A stretch of 64,000 bases of DNA from Mayamaea pseudoterrestris (Eukaryota; Bacillariophyta; Bacillariophyceae; Sellaphorales; Sellaphoraceae). The DNA lies in contig BROI01000007.1 of NCBI GenBank assembly GCA_027923505.1, positions 558,001-622,000 of the forward strand. Direction: 5' to 3'. A model generated the notes under the pieces. That model searched no databases. It saw nothing but the letters and a program-made list of their open reading frames with translations, and was not told the DNA's origin. The stretch's first letter is position 1, and every line of letters begins with the position of its first letter. Both the position numbers and the translations under genes were made by a program. Positions 18,730-28,341 of this stretch are shown here, piece by piece.

Positions 18730-19315
18730 TGTTTACTGCGACTTCCTCTTGCCACAGTACTTGTACAAGCAGTAGGCCAATACTGTTCGTCCGCCTCCAT
18801 CATGGCGTGACGGCGCGCCAAATTCATCCGTTTTCAAAAGAAGTGTCGCATCTAAATGGATGGATGTCGTAGCGTCACCGTACATGCTTTTCTCGCGGCT
18901 GTTAGACGTTCCACGTTGTTCGCCACCTCGATTCGTGCGCACTATTTGCAAGACCAAACTTCAAGGTAATGTTATCTCTGTGATTGAATAGGCCCTTGAT
19001 ATATGCCACATTGGTCCCGATTTCAGAACTTGGATGCCCATTGATATCCACTGGTCTACTCACCCACTACAGTTGAGTTTCTCCGGGTCATCTGTCAATA
19101 TGTCTGAACAGTCATTGAAGACGCCATCCGTTGCGCGCCTATGATACATACGAATGGTGCATGACTAAAATGACCAGTGGATTCTGCGTGCATTTTCGCT
19201 CACAAAACACACTCGACAACAAGACTGCATGCCAGCCTGCACCGATAGGTGAATATCATAGGCAGCAACAAGTAGAGCCTACACACAAATCAAAGTGGAA
19301 TCCAAACATACAACA
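18730..19315. other. Intergenic region upstream of uridine kinase
   Basis: About 586 bp. A 74-codon minus-strand frame (18733-18957) starts at TTG and overlaps the kinase promoter; I do not regard it as a gene. No RNA gene or repeat is seen. Confidence 0.3.
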
Positions 19316-19756
19316 ATGACAAGACTACCTACCCAAAGCCACAATGCTACAAAATTGAGCTGCCGCAAGCGCGAAACCACCGTCAAATTTGCTGCCGACA
19401 CGACGTGTGCAACGGCACACAAAGTGACTGCATGTGACCGCTGCCTTCAATCGACTGGCAATAAGCGAAGATATATGCGAAGAGGCTCTAAGAGCGCTTC
19501 CATGATAATACGAGCCATGCAAAAGGAGATAGTTTCGAACCAACGAGTTCTCGTTTCGCCGGAGCCCCCGCTCAAGGAAATAGGGAGCGATGGCCAAGTG
19601 CGACGACTGTCGCTAATGTCGGCTCTCAAGGTCTCGCTGGATCAGGTCACCATCGATGACCAGACATCAGACGAGGAGAGCAAAGATGACGGCATCTCTT
19701 CATCGGATATACGTCGTCGCACTATCCAAGTCCTTGCCGAGGTGACTGACATGTAG
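19316..19756 (+). CDS. Hypothetical basic protein
   Basis: The frame from the ATG at 19316 encodes 146 residues and ends in a TAG. The N-terminal two-thirds are rich in Lys, Arg and Thr and hold four Cys (CRK, CAT, CDRC). The C-terminal part is acidic, with DDQTSDEESKDDGISSSD. I do not recognise a family. Composition looks like a real regulatory or nuclear protein rather than noise, but there is no homology argument and the start could be further upstream through an intron. Confidence 0.35.
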   Translation: MTRLPTQSHNATKLSCRKRETTVKFAADTTCATAHKVTACDRCLQSTGNKRRYMRRGSKSASMIIRAMQKEIVSNQRVLVSPEPPLKEIGSDGQVRRLSLMSALKVSLDQVTIDDQTSDEESKDDGISSSDIRRRTIQVLAEVTDM

Positions 19757-20598
19757 TCACGTTGTCACGATTTATCATCTCGGACCGTCCAGGCACAGCA
19801 AGGCATTGGAATGCCACTGGTCTTCATAACTCATAACAAACATAACATAGAATTCATGAACATAGACAATCATTATAAGTCACAGATAATATGTGGTTTG
19901 TGCGTTTCATGGGCACCGACCTTGACGTTTATATACACCGCTTAATGACACAAGACAGTAACAGCATAGCTGCTCCAATATCTCTTGTCCAAAAGCAAAA
20001 GTGTAACAGCGCTTTCGGAGGAAAGTCTGAACCCATACGTAGATGAAAACTAGAAGAAGTGGCAACCGAAACTTCACAGCATTTGAAGGCATCTAAGTTG
20101 CTGCGTCAACTTAAACCAGCCAGCAAATAATGCACTTGATTCTCCGGATTAATGTGTTGCATATAGATTTTCGTACGAGCGAGTGCATCAACGAATTGGT
20201 GTGGCGCAAGGAGCCATCTAAACAGCTAACGAAAACGCGAGGCTCTCCCAAAGTTTTTCCATATACTGTTGCGCAAGCTTTGGCAATTAAGCTCGAAAGC
20301 TATGATCACCAGCCTGTCGCGTTCAGGTATAATGCCGGTACCGGTATACACTGCTTCCGGTACGGTGAGGTAGCACGGTTTGTGATAGCTACCATACTTT
20401 CGAGTCGTACCGGTATATTAGTCCCGGTAAGACAGATCTAGCTCTCAGCCAGCCAAGTCGTCGCGAGCGTTATGATGTCGTCGTCGACCATATTTCACAT
20501 GACCGAGATTCCAAGTGTTGGTCTTATCAGATTCGCATTCCATGGTCATCTCAGCTGCAAATGTGCATTGCTATAACATAGATTACAGATAAAGAATT
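19757..20598. other. 842-bp intergenic region with TACCGGTA cluster
   Basis: No supported gene. Two perfect TACCGGTA octamers (20339-20346 and 20408-20415) and several half sites (GCCGGTA 20334, TTCCGGTA 20356, CCCGGTAA 20423) lie within about 100 bp, some 200-260 bp upstream of the next plus-strand gene. An open frame at 20130-20441 runs through this cluster and is probably chance. Confidence 0.4.
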
Positions 20599-21219
20599 AT
20601 GGAAAGCATCCAGCATGAGCAAATCAGCACAATGAGCACTTCGGCATGCTGCTCGTCGGCGCGTGAAACCAGCAAGATGAACTCGGCAACAAAGGCTCTT
20701 GTTCTCTTGATATGTGCAACAGTTCTTGGCTGTTGGAGCCGGCTTGAGGGATCTGACATGACAGAGCGATGTAGTCCTCCTAAATGCACAATAAAATCAG
20801 GTCCAATCTCCCTTGTCGCGGCATTGACTGGCACTGCCCCAACTCAATCCTCTTCCACCAGTCATAACAACAACATTAATTTTCCACTGAGACCGATAAT
20901 AGCTGAACTTGGTGTAATTGCGCTCTTCCAAGTGATTGGGTTTCCCGCCATTGGACGAGCTGGCGTGCTGCTGCGACGAGTCAAGCTCATGCGCCTCGGC
21001 CGTTCGCTTCACGTGCCGGCACCGTTGCTGAGACAGCTCTCGCGACAAGCGAAACATTTGACGCGGGTCAGTACCAAGGTTTGGAAGACGGCGGAGACTG
21101 TATATTCCAAGACGTCGCTCTCGAAGCTGGTGCAACGGATCAAAAAGATGCTCAAGATATTTTCGCATGCACACGAGGAGGAAGAGCTGGAGGCGTCTGC
21201 TTCGCATACCGGTACTTGA
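20599..21219 (+). CDS. Hypothetical protein with N-terminal hydrophobic segment
   Basis: From the ATG at 20599 the frame encodes 206 residues. A hydrophobic stretch ALVLLICATVLGCW (about 33-46) could be a signal anchor. A second hydrophobic segment (IIAELGVIALFQVIGFPAIG, about 99-118) is followed by a strongly basic, probably helical region (RRVKLMRLGRSLHVPAPLL and on to about residue 185) and an acidic tail. No family is recognised. It could be an organelle membrane protein with a basic matrix tail, but that is a guess. The gene's last codons contain a TACCGGTA octamer. Confidence 0.4.
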   Translation: MESIQHEQISTMSTSACCSSARETSKMNSATKALVLLICATVLGCWSRLEGSDMTERCSPPKCTIKSGPISLVAALTGTAPTQSSSTSHNNNINFPLRPIIAELGVIALFQVIGFPAIGRAGVLLRRVKLMRLGRSLHVPAPLLRQLSRQAKHLTRVSTKVWKTAETVYSKTSLSKLVQRIKKMLKIFSHAHEEEELEASASHTGT

Positions 21220-21386
21220 AGCCGTCGCTTTGACTTATATACATGGTTTACATCCAAATTGATGGATGGACGAGTTTATTAGAATCATAATTGTTTGGAG
21301 AATACGTTTACGAAAACTTTATTCTACGTTTGGTACTTCTTCGTGGCGACATGTCTTTCGTTTGAGCTCCCTATAAATCGCAATCT

Positions 21387-22258
21387 TTAACTCGACTTTT
21401 CATCCTCCACATCTCCGCTCCGCTTATCCAAAATGTGATCGATTACTCCAAACTCTAGAGACTGCGTCGCATCCATAAAGTAGTCGCGATCCATGACGCG
21501 CTCAATCACCTCCAGTGGCTGCTTGGTATGCTCAGCCATGATGCGATTCAAATTGGCGCGGGTCCGAAGTATTTCCGTCGCTTGAATCTCAATATCGGCA
21601 GCCATGCCTTGGGCGCCACCACTATAAGATCATATATGGACAATATTGTTGAGAACGACGCTTTAAAGACACATGGATTGAGACAAGACAATCTGTATTA
21701 TACGTACCTTGGTTGATGCAGCATGATTCTAGCATTGGGCAATGCAAACCTACAACCAGGAGCACCTCCAGCAAGCAAGAGGCTCCCCATGGAGGCAGCT
21801 TGTCCCATGCAAATGGTATGAACATCGCTGCGAATGTATTGCATCGTATCGTACATGGCCATACCAGCCGTGACAAGGCCGCCCGGGCTGTTAATGTACA
21901 TGTACACAGGTTGGTTCGGTTGCTCGGACTCGAGGAAGAGCAGCTGTGCCGTAACAAGCGATGCCATTTGGTCCGTGACTTGGCCATGTACACAAATGAT
22001 TCGCTCGCGCAAGAGACGAGAGTAAATGTCAAAGGATCGTTCGCCGAGGGCGCCACTCTCGAGAACAATGGGAACCGTGTAGTTTCTGCGAGCAATTGAA
22101 GAGATACCAGTATTTGGCGTTTGGGCCGATTTGCTACTGACAGGATACTTGTGCATTGAGCATGATGCTGTCGTACATGCGGATTGCCAACGTTGATTGA
22201 TAGTGAATGCGTCGATGCATTGCTTTACATTTCGCGTGGAAATGCGAAAGTTCATCAT
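21387..22258 (-). CDS. CLPP: ATP-dependent Clp protease proteolytic subunit, mitochondrial type
   Basis: I read this as complement(join(21387..21621, 21708..22258)), 261 residues, with an 86-bp intron (GTACGT..TTATAG) that splits the HQPS Ser codon. The N-terminal 50-odd residues are basic, hydroxylated and acid-poor ([10 protein letters not shown]), like a mitochondrial presequence. The mature part begins near [20 protein letters not shown], and the catalytic triad is complete: Ser in GQAASMGS, His in MLHQPS, Asp in MDRDYFMDA. Also present are YINSPGG and the hydrophobic pocket. ClpP forms a 14-mer barrel that degrades proteins unfolded by ClpX in the matrix. It is divergently transcribed from alpha-SNAP across a 337-bp gap. 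Confidence 0.93.
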
Positions 22259-22595
22259 ATCTCAAACCTCGTCTGCCTTGATAATTCACTAAATAGATCC
22301 AACGTTGTTGATCTCTGGACTTGTTCGGATCTTCGCCTATTGGATCCACTTTAAAAGAAGGAGCGCATGCCATCAGAAGATATTCCATGGTCGCGATGAC
22401 GCCCGCAAGGATATTTGTCGGAACGGTAGTCAGTTGTTCGGTCTTTCGTCGCAAGTGACGTCATCGTCGCGGCGGAATCCAAGCGAACCACCATGACGAT
22501 CATGCCTTTAATAGTCACTCATCGCTTATTACCCCAGTTGCAGTGCCATCTTCCTGGCATCCTTTATCGTTGTGTAGATAAAGAAGAGAATAAAT
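22259..22595. promoter_or_regulatory. Divergent promoter region with CRE-like TGACGTCA
   Basis: This 337-bp gap lies between ClpP (-) and alpha-SNAP (+). It holds a perfect TGACGTCA at 22456-22463, about 140 bp before the alpha-SNAP start. The same octamer occurs in two other upstream regions of the window. bZIP binding is inferred from the motif only. Confidence 0.35.
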
Positions 22596-23750
22596 ATGTC
22601 GGCCATGGCGCAGAAACAAAAGGTTAAAGCCGAGGAGCTCTTGGCGGAAGCAGCCAAAACACTCGTCAAGAAATCCTGGTTTGGCTCCAACAAGGAACGA
22701 AACGCCGAGGATGCCGTTGAATTGTACATGCAAGCCGCCAATGCTTATAAAGTTGGAGGCATGAGTCAGGAAGCTGGCGAGACTTACTGCAAAGCTGGAG
22801 AATTGCATCGCGATGTTTTGAAGAATGAAGGAGAGGCTGCCAAGGCGTATAGTCAAGCTGGTGAGTGCATCGTGAAAGTGTTGTTGCGTGATGAGCTCTT
22901 GCTTCTACCAATCATCAAGGGATTGAGCAGCTGCGATGACGTTTCTGCATTACCGGAACTTGTTTGCGAAGGAGTATTGAAAACGCGCTCGTCGCTTTTC
23001 TCATTTTTTTATAAGTGATCTGTGTGAAATGGTCTCACATTCATGCTCTCTTATCGCACATTTGCAGGCCAGTGCTACAAGAAGAGCAGTGCCGTCGATG
23101 CCGTCCAAGCCTTTCAGTCGGCAGCATCCCTTCTCACGGACGCGGGTCGCCTCACGCAGGCTGCCAAGATTTACAAGGAATGTGCCGAGCTTTTTGAAAA
23201 CGAAGAGGTGGGCGAGCAGGATGGTAAATCGGCCATTGTCATGGCAATCGAATTGTACGAGCGTGCTGCCGAACTGTTTGAAATGGATCAAGGCAATAGT
23301 CAATCGAGCCAGTGCCAGGCCAAGGTGGCGGAGCTTTGTAGCGCGGCATTGGATCCGCCTGACTTGACTCGGGCGGCGCAGATCTACGATGCACTTGGTC
23401 GCAAGTGTCTTGATTCCAACTTGCTCAAGTTCAACGCCAAGGTTTACTTTTTGCAGGCGGTGCTCTGCCACTTGGGCAATAGCGATGCCATTGGTGCAAA
23501 CCAGGCCTTGTCGCGATATGAATCACTCGACTATACGTTGGCCGACTCGCGCGAAGGCAAGTTTGCTCGATCGTTGATCGAGTGTGTTGAAGGCTATGAC
23601 GGTGAAGGCTTTGGAGCTGCCTGCCAAGACTACGATCGCATCTCCAAGTTGGATCCATGGAAGACAAGCATTCTTGTCAGAGTCAAGCGAAGCATTCAAG
23701 ACGAGGCGGGTGGTGGTGAGGACGAGGATGACGAATTTGATCTGACGTAA
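22596..23750 (+). CDS. Alpha-SNAP vesicle fusion adaptor
   Basis: I read this as join(22596..22860, 23068..23750), 315 residues, with a 207-bp intron (GTGAGT..TTGCAG) restoring YSQAGQCYKK. The protein is a series of TPR-like helical hairpins typical of alpha/gamma-SNAP: N-terminal KAEELLAEAAKTL, KKSWFGSNKERNAEDAVELY with the membrane-binding loop, then AIELYERAAELFEMD and RAAQIYDALGRK. The acidic C-terminus has the conserved DPWKTSILVRVKRSI and ends DEDDEFDLT. Alpha-SNAP bridges SNARE complexes and the ATPase NSF, stimulating SNARE disassembly after fusion. Length (about 295 in relatives) and layout are normal. A second in-frame Met sits at position 4. Confidence 0.93.
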
Positions 23751-23942
23751 TTTAGCTTACAAAGCTACTCATTAAGCGTTCATGTAGGTTGCAGCTACAC
23801 ATTGTTACTTACAGTTACAATCAATAGAGGTTTCAAGTTTTCACTTATGCATTGAGGGGCGGCCATCGACAGCTCGCTCCGCTACATATGTCTTTAATTT
23901 TTGATTATGAAAGAATAAAATTTACGCTCGATTCAACATCAG

Positions 23943-26516
23943 TTACATATTCCGACTCGCCAAGGCTTCTGTAAGTTTTGGTAGCCAGTAATCCTCAATA
24001 CGTTGGTTGACAAAACAATTGTACGAGAGTCCGTCCTGGTCATATGCATCATCGCCTTTTTTCTTGGTACTGTTGGGCCAAGGCACTGCTACCAAGCACC
24101 CCAGCCACTTCTTGTCAAAGTCTTTGTGACAGTGCCCTCGCCATCGGTTGGTTTGGTCGGGTTTGATCGTTTTGGTATGAACCATGAGTGCTTCATGCAA
24201 TTCGTCAGTCACGCGTTCGCTGGGAGAGTGCTCCTCGTGTCGACGTATTCTCCACTCTGTCCCGTTTCGGCGCTTGCTCTCGGCGTAGGTTACGAGGATG
24301 GAATCGGGGACGGTACTATAATGCACAAAGTGATAATGGACGTATGATGGCCGGTAAATTTGTTTCCTGGCCCGCTCTGCCCAGTTTGGCTTGGGGAATT
24401 CTTCAGGATCACAGTTGTATGCTTGAAGAAATGTAACATCGTCGCGTTTCTTTAGCGACTTGCCGTGATCAGCTGGGTGACATGATTCCGGCCGCAACTT
24501 TCCTCTCGTACTGCGAAAAGTTAAGACATTTGTCCCGCCATTTGCGGCGTCGGAAAGAACATCTTTCAGGCTCGTGTAGTTCCCCATGGGAACAAGGTAT
24601 TCATCCGAGTCGAATGACGATATCCATTCAGTGAATGGTCCATACCGCGTTCGGCAGCTATTTTCCGCAGCATATTGACTTGATCGCTCGCCAGTGTTGT
24701 CGTGCGCCGGAACATTATTGTTGCAAATGATGGAAGGCCAGTCAATGTATGTCACTTTACCAGGAAACCGATCTGCTACCTCTCGCAGTGACGTTTCATT
24801 GGTTTGTGCTCCACTGTTATCGTACAGGTAAATTTGGTCAAAGCCCACTAGCAAATGAAACTCAATCCACTCATTCATTCGAGCAAACGTATCGGAAGTA
24901 ACGTCCGATGCGCGGGAGGCGCCGCGTGTTTTGAATTGTGCCGAAGCCCAGACGCAGGCAGACAAATAGTGTGGTTTCTTATGTTGCTTAAAGACGTCAG
25001 GAACAAGTTCAGTTTCACCTTTTCCATCGCTTAACTGTGGCGGTAAGCAAATGGGTATATTTTCCCACCGGCCACTAGCTTGGACGTGCGGAAGAACATT
25101 TCTGGGGCCCCATCGCTCAGTCGCGTTGAACCCTTTCACTCCCCATATGCGTCTTGGTCCGATCTGCTCCTCTGTGAGCCAGTGTTCGTCGTACCGGACG
25201 GAAGTTCGAATGGGCACTAGGTTAACATAAACTGTTGGCGTGCCATCACTTAAAATTAACTCTCCGCTGGCGACGCGTTCTCTTAATTTATGCTCATCGG
25301 GGACTGGACAATGAAATCGAATGTTGCTAGTCCAGAAGAAGATTGTATCCTTGCCCTTGGCGGTCAGCATGGCATCTACGTTCTTCCGGTAGGATACAAG
25401 CTCATAGTTGAAGGGATACTGACTCAAAGTCTCGCCGAGGTAGATTGTCTGTGGTTTGTTGTAGTCGTCAAAGGTCGTTGCATGAAATTGGCATACGAAA
25501 CGAGTGAACATGCCATCGCCAGAAGACTCATTATGGGATGCGAGTCGGTACCTTGATGCAGCCTGCGTTTCCTCATCCGACAATGACGGTTGCCACAAAT
25601 CCGGTGCCAGCGTCCTCGCCATCTTCTCCGTTATCCTTTCGACGCTGATTGGCTGCATCAAGGCAACTTGAGGCGTCAATCGATTCACATCCTTGGTGTA
25701 CTTGGTTCCAGTCCGACACCGTCGTTTGTTCTGTGCGACAAACTCAATGCGACTTCCATCCTGACTCGGAAAGACGTCATGTATCCATGATAGCCACGGA
25801 TCCGACTCGACGGGGCAGTGAGGCAGCTCCTGCTGCGCAAAGTTTTCGGGCGTGGCTTCATCGGCCACGTTCCAAACAACTGGATTGCCGTTTGGATCAA
25901 TCTCCAAACCTCGATCGACCGGAAACCTACCAGGCATGTCGTGGCAGCTTTGAACCTTTTTGTAAACCACTTTCTGTAGCTGGTGAGGCGTCTGTTTGCG
26001 GAGGGGTAGAGGCATTATAAAGTTCGGAGGAGTGCCCTTGTCTCGTTCATTCGCCAAATCTCCACGGCTTCCAGTTCCAGGAATTGTGTCGTTTAGTGGA
26101 GGCTCAATGAAAGCAGTGATTGGCTTGAAGATAGCTTTTGACCCATATTGTTTTAGAGCAGCTTCTGCCTTGGCTCTGTCAAACTGAAACGATGTGCTTG
26201 ATGATGACTGTCGACGTGTCGTGATTTCAGTCTTGGCGATGATCGTTTCTCCCCCCTCGTCTATCCCTCGATGTATCACGAGAAATGAGTACATGGAGAA
26301 GAAAAGGTACAGTACAACTATAAGCATTGTACTGCCGATAACTCGCTGTGTCAATGTAAACGTTGTGCCTTTGGTGTGATGCCTCCATCGAGTTGCGCCC
26401 TGTTTGCGTCGATCATGGCTGTTGCCAGCTGGCCTGGCTGGATCCACTGCAGCCTGCAGACGATATGCTGTCCCAGCTCCCGGCCTTCTTGAAGATACAG
26501 ATCGGCTCTGCAACAT
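23943..26516 (-). CDS. GT92-family (DUF23) type II membrane glycosyltransferase
   Basis: A single exon encodes 857 residues from the ATG at 26516. After a basic cytoplasmic tail a membrane anchor (about 60-83, MLIVVLYLFFSMYSFLVI) fits a type II Golgi protein. The catalytic region holds LSACVWASAQF, then MNEWIEFHLLVGFDQIYLYDN (about residues 555-575; only part given here as EWIEFHLLVGFDQIYLYDN), KVTYIDWPS, and SSFDSDEYLVP with the DxD metal-binding motif, followed by RPSYVHYHFVHYS. This set is characteristic of GT92 (DUF23), whose studied members transfer galactose onto beta-linked glycans. Donor and acceptor here are unknown. An N-terminal extension of about 450 residues is present. A copy of its 5' end recurs, degraded, at 38289. 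Confidence 0.8.
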   Translation of the reverse strand: MLQSRSVSSRRPGAGTAYRLQAAVDPARPAGNSHDRRKQGATRWRHHTKGTTFTLTQRVIGSTMLIVVLYLFFSMYSFLVIHRGIDEGGETIIAKTEITTRRQSSSSTSFQFDRAKAEAALKQYGSKAIFKPITAFIEPPLNDTIPGTGSRGDLANERDKGTPPNFIMPLPLRKQTPHQLQKVVYKKVQSCHDMPGRFPVDRGLEIDPNGNPVVWNVADEATPENFAQQELPHCPVESDPWLSWIHDVFPSQDGSRIEFVAQNKRRCRTGTKYTKDVNRLTPQVALMQPISVERITEKMARTLAPDLWQPSLSDEETQAASRYRLASHNESSGDGMFTRFVCQFHATTFDDYNKPQTIYLGETLSQYPFNYELVSYRKNVDAMLTAKGKDTIFFWTSNIRFHCPVPDEHKLRERVASGELILSDGTPTVYVNLVPIRTSVRYDEHWLTEEQIGPRRIWGVKGFNATERWGPRNVLPHVQASGRWENIPICLPPQLSDGKGETELVPDVFKQHKKPHYLSACVWASAQFKTRGASRASDVTSDTFARMNEWIEFHLLVGFDQIYLYDNSGAQTNETSLREVADRFPGKVTYIDWPSIICNNNVPAHDNTGERSSQYAAENSCRTRYGPFTEWISSFDSDEYLVPMGNYTSLKDVLSDAANGGTNVLTFRSTRGKLRPESCHPADHGKSLKKRDDVTFLQAYNCDPEEFPKPNWAERARKQIYRPSYVHYHFVHYSTVPDSILVTYAESKRRNGTEWRIRRHEEHSPSERVTDELHEALMVHTKTIKPDQTNRWRGHCHKDFDKKWLGCLVAVPWPNSTKKKGDDAYDQDGLSYNCFVNQRIEDYWLPKLTEALASRNM

Positions 26517-26780
26517 GAGGCTGATGTAATAATTAGTCTTTTGCGTCGAGGTTTGGTCACGGTTGATCGTTCCAAAAAATGAAGAGAATTTTAGTACCGC
26601 TACGATGTTTGTGTAACGCTACGACCTTTGCGACGGAAACGCACACCTTCCGTTTCACTCCGTGCTGATGACCATGGCACAACACGCGCGGCGCTGTTGC
26701 AGTGTTTTACTTACCAAGACTTGTGACCGCAAAAGTCGACTTTTTCATTGTAGCTTGATTAAGTCACAACTATCAGCATC
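26517..26780. promoter_or_regulatory. Divergent promoter region GT92/KIN17
   Basis: This 264-bp gap lies between divergent starts. It is present again, with many small deletions, at about 38764-39004. I recognise no specific motif. Confidence 0.3.
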
Positions 26781-27956
26781 ATGGGGAAGCACGAGAAAGG
26801 CTCCGTCAAGGACATTGCGAAACAAATTAAATCCAAAGGCTTGCAAAAACTCAAATTCTACTGCCAACTCTGCGAGAAGCAGTGTCGCGACGCCAATGGC
26901 TTCAAATGCCACTTGACAGGAGACTCTCACTTGCGCCAAGTCAAGCTGTTCAGCAGTAATGCGCAAGGAGTCATGGATCGCTACAGCAAGGAGTTTGAAA
27001 AAATGTTTCTCGACAATTTACGCATGCGACATCAAACCGTCAAGGTTTCGGCCAATAATGTTTACCAGCAAGTTATTCAAGACAAGCAACATATACATAT
27101 GAATGCGACTATTTGGGCGACGCTGACTGACTTTTGCAAGTACCTCGGGAAAACTGGCAAGTGTATTGTTGAGGAAACGGAGCGCGGCTGGATGATTCAG
27201 TACATTGATCGAGATCCAAGCAAGGCTGCCAAGGCGCTTGAACTGCAGAAACGCACAGAAGCGGAGCAAGCGGCGGAAATGGCACTGCAGGAAAAGTTTC
27301 AGCGGCAGCGAGAGGAAGCGGCAAAGCAGCTGGATGCGAGTGTTGTGGAGGCAGCAACACCGAGCGCACTCGACACTAACGCGAATATTAATGTCAATTT
27401 GGAGATTCGCAAACCTTTAAAAAAGGTTAAGACAGGGGCAAGTACGAATGTTGGAGCGGTGTTTGGAGAAGATGACGAGGGTTCCGAGAGCGACGACGGT
27501 CCTCCCTCGGGTCCACCGCTTCCACCAGCATTTTTGGAAAGTAAGAAGCGTTCACGTACAGAACCAGAATCTAGTCAATCAGCAGCTGTCGCTGCTGCAG
27601 CTTTACTAAAGGATAGCGATGATGGCTGGCTCTTGGACAATATTCTTGTCCGCATTATCAACAAAAAGTCGAAATACTTTAAACAAAAGGCAATCGTCAA
27701 GCGGGCTGGTCGATTGGCGCAGTTGACTCTGTTAGACGACTCTAACAAGAGTTTGGAAGTCAAACAAAAGCATTTGGAGACCGTCGTGCCAAAGCAAACG
27801 GGATCGCGTGTGCGGTTGCTGCAGGGAAGACATCGGGGTCAAGTGGCAACAGTTCAAGCGCTCGACAAGCATGAGTTTCGAGCAACGCTCCAGCTTGCGA
27901 ATGCTGTGGTTTTGCAAAATATTGATTACAATGACTTTTCGCAAGTAGCAGAATAG
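26781..27956 (+). CDS. KIN17: KIN17 DNA/RNA-binding protein
   Basis: A single exon encodes 391 residues. The N-terminus MGKHEKGSVKDIAKQIKSKG matches the family start. The C2H2 zinc finger follows at about 28-50 (FYCQLCEKQCRDANGFKCH, then H in SHLRQ). A winged-helix region (about 55-150) contains HIHMNATIWATLTDFCKYLG and the conserved IQYIDRDP. The middle is charged and low complexity. The C-terminus has a tandem SH3/KOW region (WLLDNILVRIINKK to HLETVVP, then GRHRGQVATVQALDK). KIN17 proteins act in replication, DNA damage response and pre-mRNA processing in the nucleus. The gene is intact here. A second copy at 39005 is broken. Confidence 0.93.
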   Translation: MGKHEKGSVKDIAKQIKSKGLQKLKFYCQLCEKQCRDANGFKCHLTGDSHLRQVKLFSSNAQGVMDRYSKEFEKMFLDNLRMRHQTVKVSANNVYQQVIQDKQHIHMNATIWATLTDFCKYLGKTGKCIVEETERGWMIQYIDRDPSKAAKALELQKRTEAEQAAEMALQEKFQRQREEAAKQLDASVVEAATPSALDTNANINVNLEIRKPLKKVKTGASTNVGAVFGEDDEGSESDDGPPSGPPLPPAFLESKKRSRTEPESSQSAAVAAAALLKDSDDGWLLDNILVRIINKKSKYFKQKAIVKRAGRLAQLTLLDDSNKSLEVKQKHLETVVPKQTGSRVRLLQGRHRGQVATVQALDKHEFRATLQLANAVVLQNIDYNDFSQVAE

Positions 27957-28341
27957 TAGATTGAACAAACTTTTCCGTTCGTCTCGCTAGGAGTGCTCGT
28001 TCGCAATGCAACGGCTCCTCGCACTGGGGCATTGTGGTCTTTTCTTCGAGTCATGTTATGAATTGCAGAACGGTTTATATATAAAACAGCGGCTTTACTG
28101 TATAGAGATGTTATGTGCACTAAAACAACTTCAAAGGCATACCGTATGCGACGCGACGTAGCTGCTTTCCAACTTCGGTAGCGGTGCGACACTCTTGAAA
28201 GAAACGCAGCCGCACAACACAAATCCACACGGCGACCAATAACGCAACAAATCCTTGCCTTCCCTCTTGCTAACACAGCTACTTTGATTCCGACTCTCTT
28301 ATCGGTGACCATATTAATTCTTTCTATATATCCTTAAAAGA
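27957..28341. other. Intergenic region KIN17-HIRA
   Basis: This 385-bp stretch lies between two plus-strand genes. It is repeated almost exactly at 40128-40511. I see no gene or structured element; small frames on the minus strand are shadows. Confidence 0.3.

Noticed and set aside
18733-18957. Minus-strand frame of 74 codons
   Set aside because: Starts at TTG, sits in the uridine kinase upstream region and has no recognisable content.
20130-20441. Plus-strand frame of 103 codons
   Set aside because: Runs through the TACCGGTA cluster, has no domain, and its composition is like intergenic DNA.
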